A stretch of DNA of 64,000 nucleotides from Populus alba (lineage: Eukaryota; Streptophyta; Magnoliopsida; Malpighiales; Salicaceae): the NCBI RefSeq assembly GCF_005239225.2, contig NC_133301.1:7031157-7095156 (forward strand), given 5' to 3'. This document shows positions 1-9,456 of the stretch, piece by piece. The first letter of the stretch is position 1, and every line of letters begins with the position of its first letter. The notes under the pieces are model-generated. The model saw only the letters and a list, made by a program, of their open reading frames with translations, searched no databases and had not been told where the DNA came from. The translations under genes were made by a program, and so were the position numbers.

Positions 1-415
1 TTCTGCAAGACTTGTGAAAATTGTCAAAAGTTGGGATCTATTTCAAAACGTCACATGATGCCTTTAAATCCTATTCTTATCATTGAGATCTTTGACTGTT
101 GGGATATAGATTTCATGGGTCCATTTCCTCCATCATTTGGTTTCTTATACATATTAGTCGCAGTAGATTATGTTTCAAAATGGATAGAGACAACTCTGAG
201 TCGAAACAATGATCATAAAACAGTGATAAAGTTTTTGAAAGAAAACATTTTAAGTCGATTTGGAATCCTTCGAGCCATGATAAGTGATGGTGGAACACAT
301 TTCTGCAACAAGCCATTTGAGTCTTTAATGAAGAAATATGGAATCACACACAAATTTGTCACCCCTTATCACCCTCACACAAATTTGCCACCCCTTATCA
401 CCCCTTATATGAAGA
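1..415 (+). pseudogene. Athila-like integrase fragment (zinc finger end and catalytic core)
   Basis: The frame is open from the window edge and starts with CKTCENC, the cysteine half of the HHCC zinc finger. It continues through the core with WDIDFMGP (first catalytic Asp) and ISDGGTHF (second catalytic Asp). It reaches TPYHPHTN, just before the expected Glu region, and then runs into a short local duplication (accccttatcacc...) and a deletion. The catalytic Glu and the C-terminal domain are missing, so this is non-functional. The same protein is nearly complete at 40458-41474 on the minus strand. Confidence 0.85.
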
Positions 416-648
416 AATATATAAAGATTGATTCTTTTTTTTTTTCTCACATTGTTTTTATGTTTCTTTTTTTGTGTGACTTTTGTTTTGCTAGTCTCTC
501 ACCCTGGTCAAATGGCAGATAACGGTACTTTGTGACTCTTAAGTCGGTTCTTTCAGTTTCTCATGATAACTGATATTTGTGTATATATTTGTGCAATTCT
601 TTGCTCTTTCTCTTTTCTTTGCATCTTGTCTCAAATTCTCATTTGAAA

Positions 649-1198
649 ATGGACACCACTCTTGAAAAATTGAAAAAGTATTTTCCCACTCTGCCTCAAA
701 ATATGATTACAAAAATTTACCGTGCTAGATATGCAAGATTGAGGTTGTTGATGAATCATGGAATTTCTAAAGATATTCGCTGGCTGATTGAAGCAAAGGT
801 CTGATTATCAGGTGAGTCCTTCAATTCTTTCATTTCATACATGCCTAGAACAAGTAAAAAACACTTTTGCGAAGAAACGTCATGCAAAATGACTGAAAGT
901 CTGTTACAGATGTGCTAGATGGACTTGTAATGCCACATGTTGTTCTTTAGGAATGATATCTGTAAACCATGAAGATAAAATACAATTCATTAGGGATGGC
1001 CTGAGTAAGGGGTCTTTAGATAATCTTTTATTGACTCTTAAGACGCACCCTAGTGGAGATGTGCATCGTGCAATTCATGATTTATGGTCACAATTCCATA
1101 AAGAACATGCTCGACTTAGTCTTGGGAATCAAACTAAAAAAGACCCTGTTTGCCAGTTTTTAAGAAAACTGGATGGGAAGCCTATCCCCCACCCATAG
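649..1198 (+). pseudogene. Small basic cysteine-rich ORF, viral nucleic-acid-binding-like, broken (copy 1)
   Basis: The first 51 codons start at ATG 649 and end at a TGA at 802-804. The paralogue at 37252-37800 has CGA at this position and its frame runs on. A one-base insertion near 855 shifts the rest, and a further TGA follows near 889. The last 81 codons (953-1198) are open again. The intact portion of the family is a Lys/Arg-rich stretch directly followed by CxxC and CxxxC cysteines, then a conserved block around QFIKDGLSKGS. This layout resembles the cysteine-rich nucleic-acid-binding proteins of Betaflexiviridae (carla- and vitiviruses), some of which suppress RNA silencing. The match is by eye only. 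It lies between integrase and LOG. Confidence 0.45.
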
Positions 1199-1448
1199 AG
1201 GGCGTTTAAGTTGTTCTTGGACGTAAAACCAAAGAAAGACGTGAGCCACAATCACAACTACCTATACATACATATGCTTTTTCAAAATAAATAAATAAAT
1301 AAAAAGAGAGAGAGAGTGTGTGAGACTACAGCTGACCTACATATAGGTGGTATGATTGCATTTTTAATTTCTCATTTATAAATTCTTCTCTTCCTTCCCT
1401 TCATTTCTACTGAACCCATACATTCATCAAATATAGAAGTGTGTATAA
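1199..1448 (+). other. Spacer between the small ORF and LOG
   Basis: This is non-coding. It contains an A/T-rich run (aataaataaataaa) followed by a short GA microsatellite and a C/T-rich stretch just before the LOG start codon. The same spacer is found at 37801-38049, and its first part at 52391-52508, so it belongs to the element and moved with the cargo. It could be a leader or promoter for LOG, but no clear TATA box was identified. Confidence 0.6.
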
Positions 1449-2102
1449 ATGGCAAATTCCTCAAGTCATCACATAAGAAATTTTTGTGTTTTTGGTGGAT
1501 CCGGTCCTGGGAAAGAAAAAGAGTTTTTAGAATCAACAAATCATCTTGGTCTGGTACTAGGTGAGCGAAAGATTCATTTAGTGTATGGAGGAGGCAGCCT
1601 TGGGTTAATGGGGGGTGTGTCAATAACTGTATTTTTAGGAGGTAGTCAAGTTTCGGGGGTCATCCCCAAAGCTTTAGCAAAAGGGGACATTATTGAAAAA
1701 ACAATTGGAGAGGAATTACATGTCTCCACAATGTCCGATAGACTGAATGCAATGTTTAACCATGCTGATGCCTTCATTGCCTTACCAGGTGGTCTGGGCA
1801 CATTGGAAGAGATCTTTCATATTTTCTCTTGGGCCCAACTGCACATTCACCATAAACCCATAGGTTTGTTAAATGTTAATGGTTTTTATGATAAGTTGTT
1901 GTCTTTTCTTGATCATGCTGTGGAACAAGAATTTCTAATATCTTCAGCACGACAAATCATAATCTCTGCTGCTACTGCTGAACAATTGATTGACCAACTA
2001 CAATCTTTCATCCATGTAATTAATCCCTCAATGAGTCGCATAAATTGGTCAACTAAGAAAAGCCGTAAAAATCTTAGATTGGATTTGAGCCTTTGTTTGT
2101 AA
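1449..2102 (+). CDS. LOG-family cytokinin riboside 5'-monophosphate phosphoribohydrolase, element-borne
   Basis: The ORF has 217 aa with no internal stop or intron, about the usual length of plant LOG proteins. LOG enzymes release free cytokinin base from the nucleotide in the cytosol. Visible motifs are the nucleotide-binding GGGSLGLMG (residues 47-55), Arg98, and the signature PGGLGTLEE (113-121), followed by the conserved WAQLHIHHKPIGLLNVNGFYD region cut here at SWAQ and FYDKL. It most resembles the LOG10-like plant branch (tail WSTKKSRKNLRLDLSL). Differences from canonical LOGs are Gly16 where CVFCGS has Cys, and Leu99 where many LOGs have Lys after the active-site Arg. Plant LOG genes normally have several introns, so this is probably a reverse-transcribed copy. 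It sits between pol and the 3' end of an Athila-like element. Expression and activity are unknown. Confidence 0.8.
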   Translation: MANSSSHHIRNFCVFGGSGPGKEKEFLESTNHLGLVLGERKIHLVYGGGSLGLMGGVSITVFLGGSQVSGVIPKALAKGDIIEKTIGEELHVSTMSDRLNAMFNHADAFIALPGGLGTLEEIFHIFSWAQLHIHHKPIGLLNVNGFYDKLLSFLDHAVEQEFLISSARQIIISAATAEQLIDQLQSFIHVINPSMSRINWSTKKSRKNLRLDLSLCL

Positions 2103-2227
2103 AAACTTTATGTCTTTTGGTTTTATTATTGTGTTTTGTTGTTTCTTATTTTTGTTTAAATGTGTTTCAGGTTTGTCAGTGTTCGCTATTTCAGGTGATG
2201 TCTTCTATACTCTACCTTTCTACCTTA

Positions 2228-2269
2228 GGACATTGAGGACAATGTCTCATTTTGGTTGGGGGGAAAGGG
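2228..2269 (+). promoter_or_regulatory. Athila-type 3' segment and candidate polypurine tract
   Basis: The sequence ggacattgaggacaatgtct followed by ttttggttggggggaaaggg is the typical end of the internal region of Athila-like elements. The G/A-rich end (2254-2269) would prime plus-strand DNA synthesis. It supports placing LOG inside the element rather than next to it. A recognisable LTR does not start directly after it, so the element is truncated or rearranged here. Confidence 0.6.
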
Positions 2270-2429
2270 TAGTGGTTGATTTTTTTTTTTTTAAAAAAAA
2301 CTAACTATGTTTTCTATTTCATAAACTATTTGCAAAATTGTTGTTACTAGGATGACATAGTAAAGGAGATTTTTTTTGTTAAAGTGACTCTTGAGACGCA
2401 TCTTAGTAAAGATTTTTAACAAGGTCTAT

Positions 2430-2646
2430 CAGAATACATTAATCTTCCATCTCAAAGTTCTCATCAACTTCTTCTTCATCTTCATTATTATTATTATTAT
2501 TATTGTTGTTGTTGTTATTGTTATTATTATTGTTATTGTTATTGTTATTGTTATTGTTGTTGTTATTGTTGTTGTTGTTGTTGTATTATTGTTGTCTATA
2601 ATTTATACAATTAACCTCCTTGTGATTTAACCCCGGTCTTGCATGG
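2430..2646 (+). mobile_element. L1 LTR remnant (3' portion) with trinucleotide run
   Basis: It matches the region at about 39470-39800 of the + oriented L1 LTR: cttccatctcaaagttctca, a (TTR)n run, then tttatacaattaacctc and ccccggtcttgc. Both LTR ends are missing. It lies just beyond the LOG element tail and could be its decayed 3' LTR. Confidence 0.65.
2488..2590 (+). repeat. (TTA/TTG)n trinucleotide microsatellite within LTR
   Basis: About 100 bp of mixed ATT, TTG and ATTGTT units. The same position of every L1 LTR copy carries a related trinucleotide run of different length and composition. Confidence 0.9.
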
Positions 2647-4049
2647 TGATCCCTTTATTCGGGATCCTAACATACACTAAATGTATGCCAGTCCATGCCA
2701 ATTTCACCCATTAATATTATCATTCTTTGTTTGACCATAGTTATCATTACAAATTTTCATTTTGAACATGACTTGTTTCTTTTGGAAGCTAAGATATAAT
2801 ATCACATGTTCCCCGAAGGGAAAGGACCCAAATTTTCTCCCTTTAACGCGTCTAAATAGTCGCTTTAGCGACTTTCCGAATCTATCGATAGAGATCATAT
2901 TCCAACCTCTCCTTAGATTTATGAATATATCACCATCCAAAACTACAATTACTATGAAGGAATCCAATCCTAATTCCCTCATCTTCCTACTCAAATTCTC
3001 TTCAAAAGTCAAGAGACGAATCTGTTTAGATTCATCAACCTTTCCATTTACACACAACATCCATAATTCAACTTTTTCTCTTTTATCTCGACCCCTAGCC
3101 ATATCACATACCATATAAGAGTGTTAAAAAATATCTTTTTAAGAGTCAATTTATCATATTTATTTCAATCTTCCTTCTTAACATCAAAATAGAACATTCT
3201 CATCGAATTTTACAAACTTTCCGAACAATATTCTTCTTAACACAATCCTTGACATTTCAACATGCATTTTTTCCCCTTATTTTGACATAATTAAACACAT
3301 GTCATCAAGCTAAATATGTGAAATTAAACATCCTCCCCTTTTGATGCATAATTGATCGAAAGCATGGCCTTAAGGAACCAATAATTCCCTCATTCTTTTC
3401 ATGCTAATTTCATTCAATTCACACACACATTCACATAAAAAAACAACCTATTATAATAAATTCATTAAGGAAAACCACAATTTGCCTTTTTTCCTCTTTG
3501 CTCTTCATATGGTCAGCTAACTTTCCTTGCCCCCACTCATTTGGCTAGCTCTTTATATCAATCTAAGTTGTCCTTAGAAATGAGGATAACAAGCACAATA
3601 ATCTTATACAATTTTTTTTCATGGCAACACTCATGACACCAACCGTCATGTTTAATCTTGTTTCCATTATCAAATTTCTCATTCTTTACTATTGTAAATC
3701 AACATGTAGCATAAACAAATAAAATTTTAGAATATATTAAACTCTTCAAAATATAAAGAGGTGAGGTGGGAAACATGTACTTGTTCCTTTTAGTGGTCTC
3801 GTTCTGCTAGCTTGAGGTCCAAATCACTTTATATGAGACTCTAATTTCCTATAAGTTTTTGTTCTTGGAGCTGTCCAAATCAGCCTCTTAACACCCATTA
3901 GTAGGGCTGTCATAATAGCCTTGCTTTAGTTTCTTGGAAACATTTTTGATCCCTAACAACTCTACACTTAAAGCTGTCATTCCAGCCCTTTAAAAAAAAA
4001 AAAAGATTTGGAGAGGTATTTTAGCCCCACTTAAACATAGACTTTCAGG
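2647..4049. other. Unclassified old repeat sequence, no gene
   Basis: No convincing coding sequence. Overlapping ORFs on both strands at 2704-3118 show no known domain. The part at about 2930-3065 (ccaaaactacaatta ... cctttccatttaca) matches 49888-50010, so it belongs to a dispersed family, possibly an LTR in reverse orientation. The rest has no feature I can name. Confidence 0.5.
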
Positions 4050-4993
4050 CAAGGTTGTCAAAAACGTATTTTTGACACGGTGCAAAAAATGTAAAATAAA
4101 CTCGGATTGTAAAAACAGATCGTAAAATCACAAGGAATTTTTATATAAATATAGTTTAAGCATCTTAAAATACATGGTTCAAATAAAAATTAATACATAG
4201 TTCAAGTACCTTAAAATATATGATTCAAATAAAAATTCATACATGGTTCAAGCATAAAATAGACGGAGAGCATAATGAAAAAGAAATTAATTGCAGTCGT
4301 AACAAAAAAATAGGGAAGAAAGCTTACGTTTTATTTTGGGCCACTTTGCCCCCTGGTTTAGATGCTTTACGGTCAAATTCAAAATTTCAAATATGATCAG
4401 CAAGTTCTATATATGCCCTTGAAGATGTCAAGGAAGGAGTTCACTCTTTATGACAATTTGATCGAAGAGATAACCTGGAAACTACATAAAGAAATAAAGA
4501 AACAACTAAAATGAAAATAGCAATTGAAAAGATCCATTTGTTATTTGTTTATTTATTAACAAGTTAAAATAAATAATAGAACATGGAATATTAAAAGAAA
4601 AAAAACAATAAACATGAAATTATTGGTTGCATTTTAATCACCTGCAGGTCAACCCTAATTAATATATAGGGAGAGACTACTTTTTTCCATTATAATATCC
4701 TGAATGGATAATAATACGTAATTGTTGACATGTCAGCATATACAAGTACAATTTTCAACATTGAACTACTATATATTTTTGCAGATCTCGATATCAAAAA
4801 CAAAAGTGGCCTAAAATTTCTTCCTATGTTGAAATCGTAAAATTGGTATTAAAATCATGATTTCTTGTGATTTAGCTGATTTTACCAATTTTACCAATTT
4901 TTTGAGTTTTTAAGATGATTATGCACGTTAAGGATATATTAACTCGTAAAATTGTATGATTTTACAAGTTAAAACATGATTTTAACAACCTTG
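4050..4993. mobile_element. hAT-like non-autonomous DNA transposon (MITE-like)
   Basis: Terminal inverted repeats are caaggttgtcaaaa at the left and ttttaacaaccttg at the right (one mismatch). The flanking 8-bp sequences ctttcagg and attttagg match at 6 of 8 positions, fitting a decayed hAT target duplication. Subterminal gtaaaatcacaag and its inverse recur near both ends. At 944 bp with no ORF it needs a transposase in trans. Confidence 0.65.
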
Positions 4994-5259
4994 ATTTTAG
5001 GGCTATCACAACAACCCCAAAGTCACTTAAAAATTAATTCTCTCTATTGCTCCATTTCCTTTTAATTTTAAGGTTGTTTCAGCTCACACAAAACTAATTT
5101 TGACAACAGTTTCAATCAACCATAAATAACAAATGAATAATATTACAAGCAATCCATACGGTCAAGTTATAAATGCATTATTATAAGTATAACATATCCA
5201 AATATAAACACCATCCAATGATGAAATTTCTAGAAACCTTGGTCTAACCGAACTAACCT
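4994..5259. other. Continuation of the unclassified repeat beyond the MITE
   Basis: AT-rich, without ORFs. It continues the sequence interrupted by the MITE and ends where the 144-bp satellite begins. Nothing else recognised. Confidence 0.4.
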
Positions 5260-6901
5260 AAAACTTGTAGACTTGCAAGAAGCATGCTTTGAGCCGTTAT
5301 TCAGGTTTGATGTGACCAAACCTCTTCTTCAATGAGTAGCAATTCTATAGGTATTAAAAGGAAAACGACCTTCGAAAACTCCTATAAACATTTAAGCGTG
5401 ATCCAACGATCGGATCAAAATTTATGGCCTTTGTAATCCTTTCTTCTGACCTTGGTCCTCCAGACCTCTTAAACGAGTTGTGATTTCATAGTTGCCCCTA
5501 AAAAAATGACCACCAGAAACTCCTATAAACATTTGAGCGTGATCGAACAATCGATCAAAAGTTATGGCTGTTTTGAGTTGTTATTCCAGTTTGTCACGAC
5601 CAGACCTCCTCTTCAATGAGTAGCAATTCCAATGGTACTCTAAGGAAAACAGACTCCAAAAACTTCTATTAAAATTTGAGCGTTATCCAACAATCGAATC
5701 AAAGGTTATGAATATTTTGAGTTGTTCTTCTAGTCTGGAGTGACAAGACTTCATCTTCACCAAGCAGCAATTTATAGGTACTCCAAGGAAAACAACCATT
5801 GAAAACTCATGTAAAAATTTGAGTGTGTCCAACGATCAGATCAAAAGTTATGGCCCTTTTGATATGTTCTTCGGGTTTGGCTTGACTAGACTTCTTCTTC
5901 AACGAGTAGGGATCCCATATGAAATATAAGAAAAATAGCCTCTGGAAACTCAATATTTTGAGCGCGATCCAATGGCCTGATCAAAAGTTAAGGCCTTTTT
6001 GAGCCAGTATTCAGGTCTCACATTATCACACCTCCTTTACAACGAGTAGTGAATCTATAGGTAAGCCAAGGAAAACGCCCTCTAGAATTTCCTTTTAACA
6101 TTTGAATGTGATCCATCGATCGGATCAAAAGTTATGGCCCTTTTGAGTTGTTATTCTAGTCTAGTCCGACAAGACCACCTTTCCAACGATTAGTGATTCC
6201 ATAAGTACTCAAAGGAAAATAGCCTTTAGAAACTCTTGTAAAAATTTTGAGCATCATCCAACGATCAGACCTCGTTTTCACCAAGTACCCATTCCATAGC
6301 TGCTATAAGAAAAATGACCTCCCAAAATTACTGTAAAAATTTGAGATCAGTCCAACGATCAAATCAGAAGTTATTGGCCTTTTGAGTTTTTATTCCGGTC
6401 TGGTGTGACCAGACTTCCTCTTCAACGAATAGGGATTCCAAAGGCATTACAAGGAAAACGACCTTCGAAAACTACTGCAAAAATGTGAGTGCGATCCAAT
6501 AGTCGGATAAAAAATTATGGCCTTTTGAGCTGTTATTCCGGTTTGGCGCAACCAGACCTCCTCTTCAATGGATAGGCATTGCATAGGTACCCCAAGGAAA
6601 ATGATCTACGGAAACTCTTGTAAAAATTTAAGCACGATCCAACAGACGAATCAAAAGTTATTGCCCATTTGAGCCGTACTTCCGGTTTGGTGCAGCCACA
6701 CCTCCTTTTCAATGAGTAATGGTTCCATTACTACTCTAAGGAAAACAACCTCCACAAACTCCTTTAATAATTTGAGCACAATCCAACAATCACATTAAAA
6801 GTTATGGCCCTTTAAAGCTATTATTTTGGTCTAGTGCGACCAGACCTCCTCTTCACCAAGTAGTCATTCCATGGCTACTTCAAGGAAAACGACCTCTATA
6901 G
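5260..6901. repeat. 144-bp satellite, left edge block (edge subfamily)
   Basis: About 11 degenerate monomers. The spacing between successive gttatgg motifs is 144 bp (for example 5561 to 5705). Monomers share atcaaaagttatggcc, cgaccagacctcctcttca, attccatag and gaaaacgacctc. This subfamily has 'accagacctcctcttca' and 'gatccaacg'; the central blocks instead have 'gaccacccctcatcttca' and 'gatcaaacg'. Several monomers are truncated or mutated, as expected at an array edge. Confidence 0.85.
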
Positions 6902-7208
6902 GAAGTCACTTTTTCTCTTATTATACTATTGGATCTCCCAGAACTAGGCCTGAAAGTTTTTATTTGGGTTAATTTTGTTATTTTTCCTAAATCTTTTAGA
7001 TTTTATGATTTAATTCAGATTCATGTTTTATTCCAGTATGCTTTTAGATTTCTAGTTGTTTCTTAGTAGAGTTGGATTTTCTAGCCTATTTAAAGGTCTT
7101 GAAAACCTATTAAGAAGGAAATCATCATATATTTTATTTTCATAGTATAAAACCGTGAATTTAGAATTCACATCTGCAACCTTTTTCGTTAATTAAACCT
7201 TATGTGTT
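6902..7208. mobile_element. Unclassified ~300-bp insertion in the satellite
   Basis: Sequence unrelated to the satellite replaces part of one monomer, between gacctctata and aaaatttgag. It contains a TATA-like cctatttaaagg near 7079 and looks like a piece of a copia-type or TRIM LTR, but no termini or target duplication were found. Confidence 0.35.
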
Positions 7209-9456
7209 TTAAAATTTGAGGGTGATCAAATAGTAGTATCAATAGCTATGGCCTTTTTGAGCTGTAATTGTGACCTTGCATGGCGATCGATCATCTTCAC
7301 CATGTAATGATTCCATCGGTACTCTACGAAAAACGGCCTCCGAAAACTCTTGTAAAAATTTAAGCACTATCAAATGGTCGGATCAAAAGTTATGGCCCTT
7401 TTGAACTGTTCTTTTGCTTTTACGCGACCACCCCTCATCTTCACTAGTAATGATTTTATATGTACTCTATGGAAAAAACCCTTTGAAAACTCATGTAAAA
7501 ATTTGAGCTCCATCCAATGGTCAGATACAAAATTATGGCCCTTTTGAGGCGTTCTTCCTATCTTGCGCGACCACCCCTCATATTCACCAATTAGCGATTC
7601 CATATGTACTCAATGAAAATCATCCTCCGTAAACTCTTGTAAAACTTTGAGCGCGATCAAATGGTAGGATCAAAAGTTATTGCTCTTTTGAGCTGTTCTT
7701 CCAGTCTTGCGCGACCACCTTTCATATTCACCAATTAGCGATTCCATAGGTACTCCATAGAAAACGGCTTTGGGAACTCTTGTAAAAATTTGAGCGCGAT
7801 CAAATGGTTGGATAAAAACTTATGGCCCTTTTGAGCTATTGTTCTGGTCATACGCGACCACCCCTTATCTTTACCAAGTAGCGCTTCCATAGATACGCCG
7901 TTAAAAATATTTGAGCTCAATTGAGCAATCGGATCAAAAGTTATGACCATTTTGAGATGTTCTTCCTATCTTGTGTGACCACTCCTTATCTTTACCAAGT
8001 AACGATTCCATATGTACTCCATGGAAAATGGCCTCCAGAAACTCCTCTAAAACTTTGAGCGCGATCCGACGGTTGGATAAAAAGTTATGGCCCTTTTGAG
8101 ATATTCTTCTAGACTTGCACGACCACCACTCATCTACACCAATTTGCAATTCCATAGGTACTTCATGAAAAATAGCTTTCGGAAACTCTTGTAAAACTTT
8201 GAGCGTGATCTAACGGTAAGATCAAAAGTTATGGCCTTTTTTAGCTGTTCTTTTTGTATTGCACAACCACTCCTCATCTTCACCTTGTAACGATTCCATC
8301 GGTACTCTATGAAAAACGGCATCCAAAAAGTCTTATAAAAGTTTAAGTGCTATCAAATGGTTAGATCAACAGTTATGGCCTTTCTGAGCTGTTCTTCCGG
8401 TCTTGTGTTGTCACCCCTCATCTTCACCTTGTAATGATTACATAGGTACTTCATGGAAAACGGCCTCCGGAAACTATTGTAAAAATTTGAGCGCTATCAA
8501 ATACTCGGATCAAAAGTTATGGTGATTTGGAGTTGTTGTTCCGGTCTTGCACGACCATCCCTCATCTTCACCAAGTAGCGATTCCATATGTACTCCAAGT
8601 AAAACGGCCTCTGAAAACTACTATAAAACTTTGAGCGCCATCAAATGATCGAATAAAAAGTTATGGCCCTTTTGAGCTGTTATTCTGGTTTTACACGACC
8701 ACCCCTCATCTTCTCCAAGTAACGATTCCATAGGTACTCCAAGGAAATGGCCTTTGAAAACTCTTGTAAAACTTTAAGTGCGATCCAATGATCGGACCAA
8801 AGTTATGCCCCTTTTGAGCTGTTGTTCCGATGTTGGGTAACCACCTCTCATATTCAACAATTAGCGATTCCATAGGTACTCTATGAAAAACTACCTCCGA
8901 AAACTCATGTAAAAATTTAAGTGCAATCAAACGATCAGATAAAAAGTTATGACCCTTTTAAAGTTTTGTTCTTGTCTTGTGCGACCACCTCTCATCTTCA
9001 CCAAGTAGCAATTCAATCGGTACTCCATGAAAAACGACCTCCAGAAACTCCTGTAAAACTTTCAGCATGATCTAGAGGTCGGATAAAAAATTATGGCCCT
9101 TTTGAGCTGTAGTTCCAGTCTTGCACAACCACCCCTCATCATCACCAATTTGCGATTCCATAAGTGCTCTACAAAAAATGATCTTCGAAAACTACTATAA
9201 AACTTTAAGCACCATCTAGAGGTCGGATTAAAAGTAATGGCCCTTTTGAGTTGTTGTTTCAGTGTTGCGCGACCACCCCTCATCTTCACCATGAAGCGAT
9301 TCCATCGGTACTCCATGGAAAACGGCCTCCGAAAACTCCTGTAAAACTTTCAGCACTATCTAGAGGTCGAATTAAAAGTTATAGCCCTTTTGAGTTGTTC
9401 TTCTTCTTTTGCGCGACCACCCCTCATCTTCCCTAAGTAACGATTCCATAGGTACT
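7209..9456. repeat. 144-bp satellite, core subfamily block
   Basis: About 15-16 monomers. Because 144 is a multiple of three, two minus-strand frames stay open across monomer boundaries (for example 7370-7603, 7934-8155, 9062-9316). They read either as repeats of a MESLLGEDEGWSRKTG type or of a VKMRGGRAxxEEQLKRAITF type. These are probably by-products of the period, not genes. Confidence 0.9.

Larger units (their letters stand above)
1..2280 (+). mobile_element. 3' part of an Athila-like Ty3/gypsy element carrying a LOG gene
   Basis: The order is integrase fragment, about 230 bp spacer, small cysteine-rich ORF, short leader, LOG ORF, then an Athila-type 3' untranslated segment with a purine-rich tract. 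The 5' part lies outside the window. The integrase and spacer match the minus-strand element at 35706-47595 segment by segment, so both belong to one family. Compared with that copy, the integrase C-terminal third is deleted: homology jumps near 410 from the core domain to sequence lying beyond the integrase stop. No intact 3' LTR follows; only a remnant lies at 2430-2646. The assignment to Athila rests on the integrase and on the ACATTGAGGACAATGTCT-type 3' segment. Confidence 0.8.

Noticed and set aside
780..866. Intron between the two halves of the small cargo ORF (gtgagt donor near 811, acag-type acceptor near 851)
   Set aside because: The putative intron of about 50 bp is too short for plants, and the copy at 37252-37800 runs through this stretch in frame, so stop mutations explain the split.
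1449..2102. LOG as an ordinary host gene next to a transposon
   Set aside because: It is intronless, shares its leader and upstream ORF with a second element copy, and lies before the Athila 3' end, so element cargo is the better reading. Capture from a retrogene remains possible.
2391..2630. Hydrophobic 79-codon ORF rich in Ile and Val
   Set aside because: It is the translation of the TTA/TTG microsatellite in an LTR remnant.
2704..3118. Overlapping ORFs on both strands (136 and 118 codons)
   Set aside because: No domain, no conserved start. The region is part of a dispersed non-coding repeat also present near 49900.
5260..9456. CRISPR array
   Set aside because: Repeats are adjacent diverged 144-bp monomers with no unique spacers; the sequence is plant nuclear DNA.
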